Assembly (NCBI GenBank): GCA_015183035.1 | Contig: JACZZP010000006.1 | Span: 1,426,001-1,490,000, forward strand | Reading direction: 5' to 3' | From: Meloidogyne chitwoodi | Taxonomy: Eukaryota > Nematoda > Chromadorea > Rhabditida > Meloidogynidae | DNA: 64,000 nucleotides | In this document: one piece after another, positions 24,501 to 35,178 of the stretch | Layout: each line of letters starts with the position of its first letter | Numbering within the stretch: the stretch's first letter is position 1 | Notes under the pieces: generated by a model | The model's input: the letters and a program-made list of their open reading frames with translations, nothing else | The model's database searches: none | What the model was told of the DNA's origin: nothing | Program-made: the position numbers and the translations under genes

Positions 24501-27415
24501 AAAATATTTTAAAATAAAAAATACGGACAATAATTATGCAAATTTAACAAAAAAAGTGAGAATGACTGACTGATGTGTGATATATATTTCTTCTTTTTTA
24601 ATTCTTAAAAGACAAAAATAAGATTAAAAAGGCTTTGCCTCTCTTAAAAATGTATTGTTTTTGACCTTTATTTTATTTCATTTGATTAATGGATTGTTTT
24701 TAGATAAAAATATATTCTTAAAATAAAATAAAAATATAAGTAAACCATGATAATAATATTATTAAAAATAAAAGGGTAATTTTTTTGAAATATTTTTTAA
24801 ATTAATTAATCATTTTAAGTAAAATTAAATAATTAAATAATTCTAAAAAAATAATTATTAAAAAAATTTCTGAAATTTTAATTAAAACAATTATTTATTT
24901 AACCTTAATTGGACAGGTCAAAAATAAAAAATGATGTTTATTTTATGCGAGAAAATATTAATAAAAAAATAATAAATTACTAAAAATTGGTAAATCAAAA
25001 TTATATTTTTAATGAAAAATAATAAAATTAAAAAAAGTTTTAAATAAAAAAACATTGATTATAATAAAAAATAAAGAAAAATATTTATTATTAGAAAGCT
25101 TTTTATTTAAAAAAATATTTTCTTTTTAAGACTTTAACTTTAATATAATTTGATGAAAAAAATTATTTTTTTTCAAATGTTAAAACAAAAATATTGATAA
25201 TTTACATATGTAATATATAATATGTTTTTAAAACATAAAAATAATCGGGAGTTTGGGCAAAATAAAAAAGTTATGAAGAAAAAGTAGCAAAAAAAGATAG
25301 AGAAATAAATAATAAATATTAACAATAAATAAATATATTTTATAAAAGTGCGTATGTTGTTAAAGAAATGACCTTGTAATTCTTTTATTTTATTTAACAC
25401 AAAGTTCACTTATTAATTACTAAACAAGGTAAACAAAATTATATAATAAAAAATTAAATTCAAATGAGAAATTCAGTATTTTTATGATTTTTATAAAATG
25501 GAAACAAATAAAATAAATTATAAAGAATATCAGTAAATTAAAAGTTCAAAATGTTCATTTTAAAATTAGGGTTGAGTTGGGCTGATGGGCAGGAAAATCC
25601 CGAATTTTCTAAATATCCCAACACGGAATAGGGATTGATAGTTTGGTAATTCACAAATTCCAATCCTAATATTTGTTGGGGATCACGTTAAACCCTTAAA
25701 AATAAAGAAAACGACAAGGAAATAAATTTGAAAAATTATTAAAAAAATATTAATTTTCAGATTAGTTTAAATAAAATTCCTAAAATTAGTTATTACAAAC
25801 TTGATAGCTTTATAAGAAATAATAAATCCTTTAAAAATAAATAAAAAGTTTTGGACAGGAAATAGCAGAGAAAGGAATGTATTTTAAAAAAGTAAGTCAT
25901 TTAATCTGATGAGTTATTTTAAAAAATAAAGGCAATTGTCAACAAAATGAAAATTCCACGCCTAAAACAACAAAATTTTAAAGTTAAGACTGGGAAAGGC
26001 TAAAAGGACAAAAGGCATTTATTTTGGTAAAATGAAGAGAAAGAGGGAGGAAGTAATGGTGCTGGGAAGTACTTGAGGACTTTTAACTTGAGAGAGAGAG
26101 AAATAAATATATTTAAGAAAAAATATTTTTATAATAAATACATCTGTCTGGAAGAAAGTTTAAATGAGGCACATTTAGTTTAAAATCTCTTTTACACACG
26201 CAAAAGATAAATTTATTGTTGGTCAAAAATTGAAAGTAAAATAATTGAAGATACTCTAGAGAATTGTAAATAAATCTTAAAAATTGAGAAAAGAGAAAAT
26301 AAAGATTTTAATGATATTTTTATTTTTTTAATATTATGATGGCACACATATGTGAGAGATATAAAGAAAATAATTATTAAAATTATATATTTTTACTTGA
26401 GAATTTTTGAATAGAAAATAAAATTATTTTATTTATTTAAAAAATAAAATTATAGAAATGCTAAATAGTCTAATAACAAATATTAAATAAATCTGACATT
26501 TTTAAAAAATAAGCTAAAATATATCAAAAAATAAAAACCTGAAGAAGGTGATCGAGCAATGCAATGAATTTTAGGTAATGTAATAATGAGAAGTGAATTA
26601 TTCTTTAAAAATAAATATAATTAATTAATTAATTAATTAATTACTTGATAAAATAAGCAAAGTGCTCTTAACAATTGGTTAAATTGTTTAAGTCGTTTAA
26701 TAATAATATTATTATTATTATAAATATTATTAGCGTAAATAAAATTATTATTTTCTGAAGAAAAGCCTGAACTAAGACTTTCACTTCTTTCAAAAGAAAA
26801 ATAACGTTGCTGACGATCACAATTATTATTATTTAGCTGTTGATCTTCAATAGGAAGAATAGAGGATTTACTAGTAATATTATTATTATTATTAGTAATT
26901 AATGGAAATGATGAAAAAAGTAGAAAAGCAGATGATTGTTGTTGTTGATTGTTTGCACTATTTCTATTTATTTATTTATTATTATGCAAATAAATTATAA
27001 TTTTGTATATTAAAAAAACTAGTTTTCTTTTTAATAAAAATATATATTTTTGATTAATTTAATTATAAAATAATATATAATTTAAAATATAATTATTAAT
27101 CAAATATATTTAATAAACATACAAAAAACAAAAAAGAAGATTTAAAGCAATGCTATCACAAAGTTCAGAATAACGAAGTTGAAGGTCAATATTAGCTGGA
27201 CAACGCCATGTAGATTCTGTTATAATTGGACCACAGATATTTTGAGTTGAATATTTAGTAGATAAAGAGGAAGAAGTACCACAAACACAATCACTTTAAA
27301 TGAAACAAATTAATTAATTAATATAATTTAATCTTCTTTTTAACATTATTATTTTTGGTAAAACTAACCAAATCCACTCCCCTAAAGCACTACTCCAAAA
27401 TTGTTGTTCATCCAT
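12575..27415 (-). CDS. grdn-1: Girdin/Daple (CCDC88) homologue, GRDN-1
   Basis: 28 exons (minus): 27369-27415, 27123-27293, 26645-26963, 26539-26602, 22440-22582, 22154-22378, 21910-22109, 21740-21872, 21587-21694, 19612-19707, 19498-19560, 19148-19443, 18275-18530, 18161-18226, 17708-18114, 17390-17664, 17234-17341, 16974-17152, 16826-16928, 16545-16705, 16323-16503, 16003-16263, 15660-15876, 14906-15610, 14182-14589, 13804-14087, 13512-13749, 12575-12918. About 2018 aa after discounting one extra base in a T9 run (17994-18002). Residues 1-250 match the Hook-like N-terminus ([18 protein letters not shown], then [19 protein letters not shown]). Next come [18 protein letters not shown] and a coiled coil to about 1280, including [17 protein letters not shown]. 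The tail is disordered and ends ELGCV, a Daple-type PDZ ligand. The family links actin, centrosome/cilium and G-protein signalling. Intron 4 (26538 to 22583) is 4 kb. The exon 3 acceptor is ambiguous by 6 nt. Confidence 0.88.
12970..13462 (+). mobile_element. Helitron-like non-autonomous insertion in the last grdn-1 intron
   Basis: The 3' end shows the Helitron signature. A GC hairpin, CGCCC-GAA-GGGCG (13435-13447 region), is followed ten bases later by CTAG (13459-13462) and a flanking T. A matching 5' start is TC at 12970-12971, preceded by A, so the insertion sits in an AT dinucleotide. The body (13090-13190 and 13430-13460 especially) is much more GC-rich than the surrounding intron and carries no ORF. 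The 3' boundary is well supported; the 5' boundary is inferred from the A|TC rule and change of composition. No replication-initiator/helicase gene is present, so it would be non-autonomous. Confidence 0.6.
16929..16973 (-). other. GC-AG intron of grdn-1, 45 nt
   Basis: Between exons 16974-17152 and 16826-16928 the only workable splice is AG|GCAATT with a TTTTTTAG acceptor. The intron is 45 nt, divisible by three, with no in-frame stop, so retention would add 15 residues in frame. No GT donor lies nearby. Confidence 0.65.
20042..20049 (+). promoter_or_regulatory. Probable spliced-leader acceptor of the nested gene
   Basis: TTTTTTTAG ends 6 nt before ATG 20056. An upstream ATG frame (near 19969) spliced to this site would stop at once, so trans-splicing is the simpler reading. 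This is inferred, not shown. Confidence 0.45.
20056..21291 (+). CDS. Nested membrane-anchored lysine/glutamate-rich protein, 364 aa
   Basis: A complete gene inside grdn-1 intron 9 on the opposite strand. Exons: 20056-20165, 20216-20417, 20464-20773, 20819-21291 (1095 nt, phases consistent). The N-terminus is a hydrophobic helix ([20 protein letters not shown]) followed at once by Cys-Ser and five lysines, so a short anchor with the rest probably cytosolic. The remainder is low-complexity Lys/Glu/Ser/Pro with repeated basic blocks and an acidic C-terminus ([17 protein letters not shown]). ATG 20056 lies 6 nt after TTTTTTTAG (20042-20049), a good trans-splice-type acceptor. Codon use is richer in G/C than in neighbouring genes. 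The gene at 46306-47206 has the same plan. Function unknown. Confidence 0.82.
22583..26538. other. 4-kb intron 4 of grdn-1
   Basis: AT-rich intron between the first Hook-domain exons and the rest. It contains no supportable gene. A G-richer block at 25566-25690 starting TAGGGTTG resembles the end of a decayed hAT-type element. A patch at 23637-23675 is also less AT-rich. Confidence 0.55.
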
Positions 27416-30400
27416 TCATAAAATTATTTATTTAATAGAAATAAATAGGTAAAAACTTTTTTTGTTATAATATTTTAAATAAAATAATTAAAAAATAATC
27501 TTTTTTAATATAAAACGGAATTAAATATTGTTGTAAAAAGAGAAGGTTAAAGCTCTTTTATAAATATATTTTAAAGCTCTGAAAAAAAAAAAAATCTTTA
27601 GTAGAGCAAATATATGAAAAAAAATTAAAAAAGAACAATAAATAAATGCATTTTAACGTTAAAAAGGAAAAAAATATTTATATAATATTTTGCAGGTGTA
27701 AATAAATATATTTAATTTATAAAAAAGGTAAATTAAAAGGATTTCTATATAACCCATAAATGGATGGTCGCTTCAAATAATTGGATTAATTCTATTTATT
27801 TATTCAAGTGAAGGGCAAGGGCAGGAATTGCTACAATAAATTATTAAAAAATAATTAAAATAAAATATTTTAATTTTTAAAAAATTGTTTTTTTAATTAA
27901 TTTTTAAATATTTTGTGTTAATAAAAAGGAAAAACATTTTAACAAAAATAAAAGAAAGTCTTAAGTGGAGAATTTAAAATAATTGTGCAAAAATAAGGAG
28001 AATCTCTCTTAAAATTTTTGGAAAAAAATAAATATTATTATTTTTAAAAATAATAAAAGAACTATGACTACTTTTTTGGAAATAATTAAAGATAATAAAA
28101 TAAGCTAAATTAGTTAATATTTTTATAAAATTGCGGAAATGATGGTTAAAAGGGTAAAAAATAAATATTTATTGATTTAATTCATTTTTGTGCTTTATTT
28201 TATTTAAAATTTAATTTTTTATTTAGAAGAAAAATATAAAAAATATTATTGAGGAATTTCACTAAAAATTTTTTAAAAGTATTTTCAAGTCATTTGACAC
28301 CAAAAATAATAATAAAAAAGAATAAGTTAATATTTATATAGGTACCTTCTCGCAGGCAAAAGAACTTAATGTCCACCTAAAAGAATTGTCAACATTCTTA
28401 AAGATAAAATATAATGAGAAAATCGCCAACCTGTCCAAAGAATGGTTGAAGTGAGGCGTTAAAAATAAAAAGAAAAATAAATAAATTGTTTTGTTTTTCA
28501 AAAAAAATTAATTTTAAATATAAAGAATTAAAAAGTTTTTTTATTTTAAAGTTTCAGAAAAAATGAAATAATAAAAAAAAGATTATTAATAAAACAATAG
28601 AAGATTATAGCAAACAATTAAAAACAATTATTTATTTATTTTTAAAGATTAATTTTTTAAACAATTAAAATTTAGAATTATACGTGGATTATGACGTAAA
28701 ATAAAGTTTTCTTTATTTTAATATTTATAAATAAAATTATTAAAAATAAATTTAAATTAATTTAAATTTTGAAAAAAATTCCACAACATATATATTTTAC
28801 CTTTATTAATGAAAAATTGATTATTTAGTTATTTGGCCTTGTACAAACAAAAAACAAACAAAAATATATATGAAAGTATTGTTTGGGTATATCGAATGGC
28901 AGTCGGTACTGAAAAGGTTATTTCTTTCATTACAATGTTTAGAGAGAGGACATAGATTTTTGTATTTATTAAAAATAAATATATTTAAAGAAAATTGTAA
29001 AATAATTTTTAAGTAAATATATTTAAATAAAAGGTTTGATTTTTAAAATTAAAATATCTTTAAAAAAGTAGAACAATTTACGGCTTTTGAATGGTTAAGG
29101 GAAGAAGAGACAGGCCAATGTTAAGGTGTAAAGGTATAAGAGGAAGAAAAATAAATAAATAGAAGAAGAACACTTTATTCTTCCTCTAAAATATAATAAA
29201 GAGCTTTAAATGGCGTTAGTTGTGGAAAAGGTGCAGTCGACTCTAGCTGACTGTAAAAAATGATTGGAGACAAAAATGGTTATTTTTGTGGTTAAAGAAA
29301 AGAAAAAATATATTTTAATTGAAAATTTTTAAAGAATTTTATTTATTTGAAGGACACGGAACGCAGATGTTAAAAATTAATAAAAAAAAGTTTTATAATT
29401 AAAAATTTTAAAAAAATTGCCCATTTATTAAAAATAATTATAAATTTAATTTTTATTAAATATATTAAAAATTAAAGGAAATTTTTCTAAGTAGATGACT
29501 AACTTTTTTTTATATTGACGATTATATATAAAAAGTAAAATTTCAAAAAAGTATTAATTTTTGATTAAAAAAATTATTATTATATTAATAACAAATAAAT
29601 ACTTTTAAAAAACAATAAATCTAAAAATAAAAATATATTTTTTTAGCCGCTCCTAGCCTAACATTGTCTCTACATTTTTACCTTTAAAAGCAAATTTATA
29701 TTTACATTTCAATATATTTGCATATTTATTGGCAAATAAATATAAATATTTAATAAAAATATTTTTAAATATTTGTTTTTGTTCGGGTCAACCATAAAAA
29801 AGGTCGTTCCTTTTAGTCATATTCTTTTTTTTAAATATTTATATATTTTATTAAGCTTAGAATTTTCACATTTCCCGTCTCTAAATTTTTTTCTTATTTT
29901 CTATTTTTAGCATTCCTATTAATGCCTAAAAAAGAAATAAAATCAGTAAAAGAGAATAAATAATATTTGTTGATAGAGAATGATATTAGCTTTATAATGG
30001 AATAAAATAAAATAATTATAAAGTTTAAAAATTAATATTACTTGGATTTAAACATTTTTGAAAAAGATATACATATTATTTTAAAATGACTGAAACTAAA
30101 AAGAATAATATAAAATATTAAAGGGGCTATTACTATTTAGATAGTTTAAGTAAAAAGTCTGTCGGTTTGGTCGTTAGGTAGTCAGGCAACCAAATATTCA
30201 TCGATGGATATTATTAAAAATAGAAAACCACTCGTTTATGAAAATATATAATAAATAGTATATGCCAAGAAAAATGGACATAAGGCAGGTGCTTGGGAAA
30301 ATTGTTGGCTTGTGGTCATTTTGTTTTTTAAAAATAATTAAATAAATATTAATATTATTTATTTATTTAATTATTATTTAAAAATAAAATTAATTTAATG

Positions 30401-30619
30401 AATATTTAATTTATAAATTAAATAATCGATTGTATGCATCATTTTTGGGTCAATATAATGAAACGAAATTGCACTTTCTGAGCAACAGTTTTGACCCTTA
30501 AATTTAATAATTAAATAATAAAAAATAAATAATTTTTAAATAGAGTTAATTATTTATAAAAAGTAAAGGCTTAGTTAGTCCCATTCTCTCCAAATTTGTT
30601 CCCCGAAGAGTTATCCTAA
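27416..30619. other. Upstream region of grdn-1 / downstream of the galactosyltransferase-like gene
   Basis: 3.2 kb of AT-rich DNA without a coding frame. It contains TGACGT at 28692-28697 and less AT-rich patches at 28410-28455 and 29075-29290. It probably contains the grdn-1 promoter; no precise element can be named. Confidence 0.5.
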
Positions 30620-31987
30620 TTATTTTATAATCACCGATTCATAGGGGAATTGACTGTAGCTGTGTACCCAATTGTTTGGGTCTTCTTTATTTAATTTAAT
30701 TAAAGAATTATCAGGTGAAAGTGGAATAAAACGATGTTTTCCTTTTGAATCTCTAAAATTAATTAATTAATTAATTTAAATAAATAAACCTAGAATCAAT
30801 TGCTGAAATATTTAATTTTCTCATACAACTACCAATTTCTAAATCTTCATAAATTTCCTTTGATTCACATAATTTATTATTACGTAAGCCTATTTCAACA
30901 AATTTATGAAGAGATGCTCTACTTAAAACATAACCAGCACCTCCACTTGGATATGTCTGATTAAGTGAAATATCTTTAAAAAATAATAATTTAAAATTAA
31001 AATATAAAAATATAACCCATAAAATGAAATATAGCTCCAAAATATATTAAAGATTGAGGTGAATAATTTTTTAATAATTTTTTAAGATTCTCTAAAATAA
31101 CAAAAGTATCATCATCTGCCTTTAAAAACCAATCATATTTTGACTAAAATTTTAAATTAAATTTAAATTAATTTAAAATAATTATATTACAATATTCACA
31201 TTATCATAAATATATTTAAAAGAAGATTTTGTTTTTTCCTATAATTAAAAATTAAAAATAATTTAATAAAATAATTTATTTATTAAAAAACCCAAAGATA
31301 ATTTCTTCCTTCTTTTACAGATAAATTAATAATAGGTAATTTATTAATATTATTATCATTAGAACTACTCATAAATAAATGTTTATCACAATGAGATGCC
31401 CAAGTATCTTGAATATGAAAAGCTCTTTCACGGTGATATTTTGGTGTAGTCATTATCCAACAAAAAATATTATTTGATTTTACTAAAATAATATTTAAAT
31501 AAATATATAATTTATTTTATTTTAAATAATAAATAAACATTTCAATTTTTTATCAAAAAAAAGTCAAAAAAGGTAAAATTAATTGGAGAGTTAGCTAATA
31601 CCTACAAATGTTTTTTAAAAAAATTTTTTAATTGGTTAAGTTAATTTAGGAAAAATAAATTTAAAAATCTTTATATTAACAATCTTATTTTTAGATTATA
31701 ATTGAACTTTTTTACTAAACTTTAAATTGCATAATAATTGGAATATCTTTAAATATATTTTAATTATTTTTAATTTAATTATTATTAAAAAAATAACCAG
31801 AATATTTTGTCATTAATTTAATATTTTGTTGATTATTCTGAGGCCATTTAGATTGTAAAAATTGAAGCTGAAAGTCAGAAAATTGGCTAATCAAAATAAG
31901 TGCTGTACCAATTGCTCCAACAATAAGACCAAGAAAAAAATTTGTAAAATTATGATTTGATGTTAAAATAGAATTATTATTATTCAT
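30620..31987 (-). CDS. Core-1 beta-1,3-galactosyltransferase (C1GALT1)-like protein, short form
   Basis: Six exons (minus): 31798-31987, 31292-31482, 31191-31238, 31017-31143, 30790-30973, 30620-30752 (873 nt, 290 aa). It is a type II Golgi membrane protein: short Asn-rich cytosolic N-terminus, then the anchor [20 protein letters not shown]. The lumenal part follows C1GALT1 (glycosyltransferase family 31): [42 protein letters not shown], the metal-binding DXD segment [45 protein letters not shown] and DSRD. These enzymes add galactose to GalNAc-Ser/Thr. The protein stops about 35 residues after DSRD, without the cysteine-rich CCS...SFHYV end of C1GALT1. It may therefore be a divergent nematode paralogue with altered activity. 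It lies 319 nt downstream of the SRT gene on the same strand. Confidence 0.85.
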
Positions 31988-32306
31988 TTTAATAAAATAT
32001 TTTATAGTTTATTGTGTGGTATAAATTTGGGTCAATCACTAACAAAAGAATAGTAAAAGTATATTTTTTAATGAAAAAATTAAAATAAATATTTTCGGGT
32101 AATCAATTTAATTATTTAATTATTTACACAAAAAATATAAATTGCCAATTTTGTTAAAATTTACATATTATGTATTATTTAATATGATTTTTAATTTAAT
32201 TTAAATATAACTTTATACACATTTTAATCAAATGGAAAAAATTTACAATAATTAATTTTAGTAAATTAATTAAAATAAAATAATTTCTTTTTATTTATAC
32301 ATAATA
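31988..32306. other. Spacer between same-strand SRT and C1GALT1-like genes
   Basis: 319 nt of A/T-rich DNA; presumably the SRT 3' UTR and the galactosyltransferase-like promoter. No element is recognisable. Confidence 0.45.
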
Positions 32307-34039
32307 TTACATATTATTAGCTGGTTTAATTTTATTCTTAATTTTCTTTATGAAAACGATATATTTTTTAATAAGAATTTTTGTATCTGTTCTAACTGTT
32401 TTATTTAATATTAAATAAATAATTGGAGGAAAACCTGTAAATTATAAATTTAAATAAACTTTTTAATATTTAATTATTTATTTAATTATTAACATACCAT
32501 GAATATGCAACCTAAAAAATAAAAGATAACTTAAAATATAAAAATAATAATTTTAAGTAATTACCAAGAAAAATGTGCAATCATTGAAGACAAAATCCCA
32601 TCATTTTCATAGTGCAAATTATAAGCATAATTAATCCCTGTTGAAGTATTGAACATTGAAATAATAAATACTTGAATAAAAACCTTTAAAAATATTAAAT
32701 AATTTAAATAAATTTATTAAACCATTTTTTCTTCTTTTGTCACACGGTCGGATAATTCTCTAGATTTAAAGAAAAAACAAATAATAAATGAACCATAAAT
32801 TATTGGTGATCCTACAGCTAATATTGTATTATGTATTGTAAGTTCAAATAAATTTTCTCCAAACTGAATAAAATTTTATAATTATTTTTAAACAAATACT
32901 GTCTTATCAAATATTATAATTTTAATTATTTTTTTACTAATCTAATTTGTAAGTTCATCTCCATCAATATCTTTTAAACTATCTTCTGATTCCACCCCAT
33001 TTATAAATATATGCAAGTGAATAAATATAATGTTTGTTTTAATTATCCTAAGAGCCAGGGCTCGGCTTTTTAATAATATTATTTATTTATTTTAAAAAGA
33101 TAATAATAATTTAACTAAACAATTTCAGATCTAAAAGGTATATATCCAATTAATGGATCATATAAAAATTCAAATGTTATTCCATTAAAAATATAAGGAT
33201 GACGAAATAAAAGCCAATAAAGTCCATATAAATTACAAAAAATAATCCAAATATAAACACGATAACCATGAAAAAGTATTTTTGCAATATTTGGAAATGT
33301 CATTTCAATACATCGATTTATTCCCAAAATCTTAAATTAAATAGTTTTTTAAATGTTTTATTATTATAAAAACCAAATCAGCCAAAGGTTCAGCAGCCCA
33401 AAAAACTGAAAAACAAATTTTCTTAAATTTATTTTTTAATATTTTAGGTAAAAAATTAGGAGCTCTAAAATATTTGCTAATTTCGAGTTTATAAATTAAA
33501 AGCTGATATACCTATTATTTTTTAGAGCTATTATTTATTGTATTGTAATTAAAGAAGAATCAGATAAAGACTTAAAATTGTTTAAATATTAAATAAAATG
33601 TTTTTTTTTTAATTTTTTAGGGGAATAACTTATTGTTAGTTAGACTCACATAAAATTGTACAACCAACAAAATAAGTAAAAATAGGTGAAGAGCAATATA
33701 CAACACCATTTAAACTTAAAATTCCTTGAGCAAATGTAGGTACCCAAAGTATTCCAATATCCAATATTGAAAGATAAATTAAAATAATATAACATGGATT
33801 TTTTGATTTATTTTTCCAAAAAGAATAAATACAAGGAAAATATAAAGGCTAAAAAATTTAATTAAAAATATATAATTTATTTATAATAAAATAATTACAT
33901 AATAAATAAATCCAAGTATTATACAAATAATTGCAGCTATTGGATATTGTCTTTTTTCAATTGGTATATCATCAACATTAATTCCTGTACAATTATAAAT
34001 TTTATCAAATTCTTTGTGATTCCATAATATAAATTCCAT
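32307..34039 (-). CDS. Serpentine receptor, class T (SRT) chemoreceptor-type GPCR
   Basis: Eight exons (minus): 33899-34039, 33650-33848, 33374-33405, 33121-33330, 32723-32863, 32565-32683, 32498-32511, 32307-32434 (984 nt, 327 aa). The length and order are typical of nematode SRT receptors: N-terminal YNCTG (N-glycosylation/Cys), a first helix IAAIICIILGFIYYPLYFPC, GILWVPTFAQG, NRCIEM at the end of TM3, YDPLIGYIPF, a TM5 starting near TIHNTILAVGSPIIYGSFI, and the diagnostic TM7 ending GFPPIIYLILNKTVR. Seven membrane helices can be placed. Exons of 32 and 14 nt are unusually small but phase-consistent. SRT proteins are nematode-specific and mostly sensory; the ligand is unknown. Confidence 0.86.
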
Positions 34040-35178
34040 TGATATTTAAATAAAATAAATATTAATATTTTACTTAAAAAATTAAAAATATTTAATTAAC
34101 AACTTTTAAATATTTTGTGTTGCTAAGTATTTAAGCCAATTATTTTATAAAATGTTTCATTATTATAAAATTTAAAATATTGTAGTAAATTATTGGAAAA
34201 TTAAAAGATTTCATGCTATTTAAAAGCGTGCGCCGACATTTGCGGCAGAGACATTAACTGACGGGACAATGATAACAAAAAATTACCAATACCCAATACA
34301 TAATGATATGGGCCTTCAAAAAGATCAAATTATTTCTATTCAGAGATTCATAAAGATTTTTCAGAATTTTTTTGAAATTTTTTTATTTTTGTAGAAATTG
34401 TTTACAGTCATTGTTTTGTTTATATTAGAGATTATTTATATTCTAATAATTTAATTGTTATTTATTTTACTTAGAATAAAAGAAGGTTTTAAAACAATCA
34501 AATTAGTTTTATTTAAATTTAAATAATTTTAATCTTAAAAAAGATTGTCATTATAATAAATATAATACAATTCTAAATAAATTAATTTTATATTAATTTA
34601 ATTTTTAAAAATAAATTTGTCTTTATTTATAATATTATTAGTAATTTTATATAAATTAAAAATAATTAAAATTATTTAATATAATATAAAATATTATACT
34701 TAAATTATTTAATGTTTACTGTATTCAAGAGATTATCTAATATTGTTTTTTTTAATTTCTTTTTAAATTAATTATTCAATATTTGTATAAAAAGAGTAAA
34801 TCTGATAGAGATATACTAAACTGATCAGCTTCTATTGGTATTATATTTTAAAATTTTTATTAATTTTTCTTTATTTTTTAAATTATTATTCACAAGTTTA
34901 TTTATTTTTAAAACAAACATTAATATGTTAATTTATATTTATTTACTTGATGGATGCACAAAAACAAATACATTTTAAATTTTCCAATAAATTGTCAAAA
35001 GCTACTCTCAAATAAATAGGTGAAAATATTTTTGCTGTTACCATGGAAATGTTGGACATTTAGCAATTTATTTATTTATTTTGTTTTTATTTTATTTCCT
35101 AGAAAGCAAAAATTGACCATAAATAATTATTTAAAATTAATTTATATTTTACTATATACTAAAAAATAAAATTAAAAA
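34040..35178. other. Divergent intergenic region
   Basis: 1.1 kb between the divergently transcribed SRT gene and the 1119-aa gene. A GC-richer patch at 34223-34330 (GCGTGCGCCGACATTTGCGG) stands out from A/T surroundings. It has no coding frame and could be a promoter element or old repeat. Confidence 0.5.

Noticed and set aside
33440..33540. GAGCTCTAAAAT / ATTTTTTAGAGC inverted match in an SRT intron
   Set aside because: Short, imperfect and A/T-dominated; within chance expectation for this composition.
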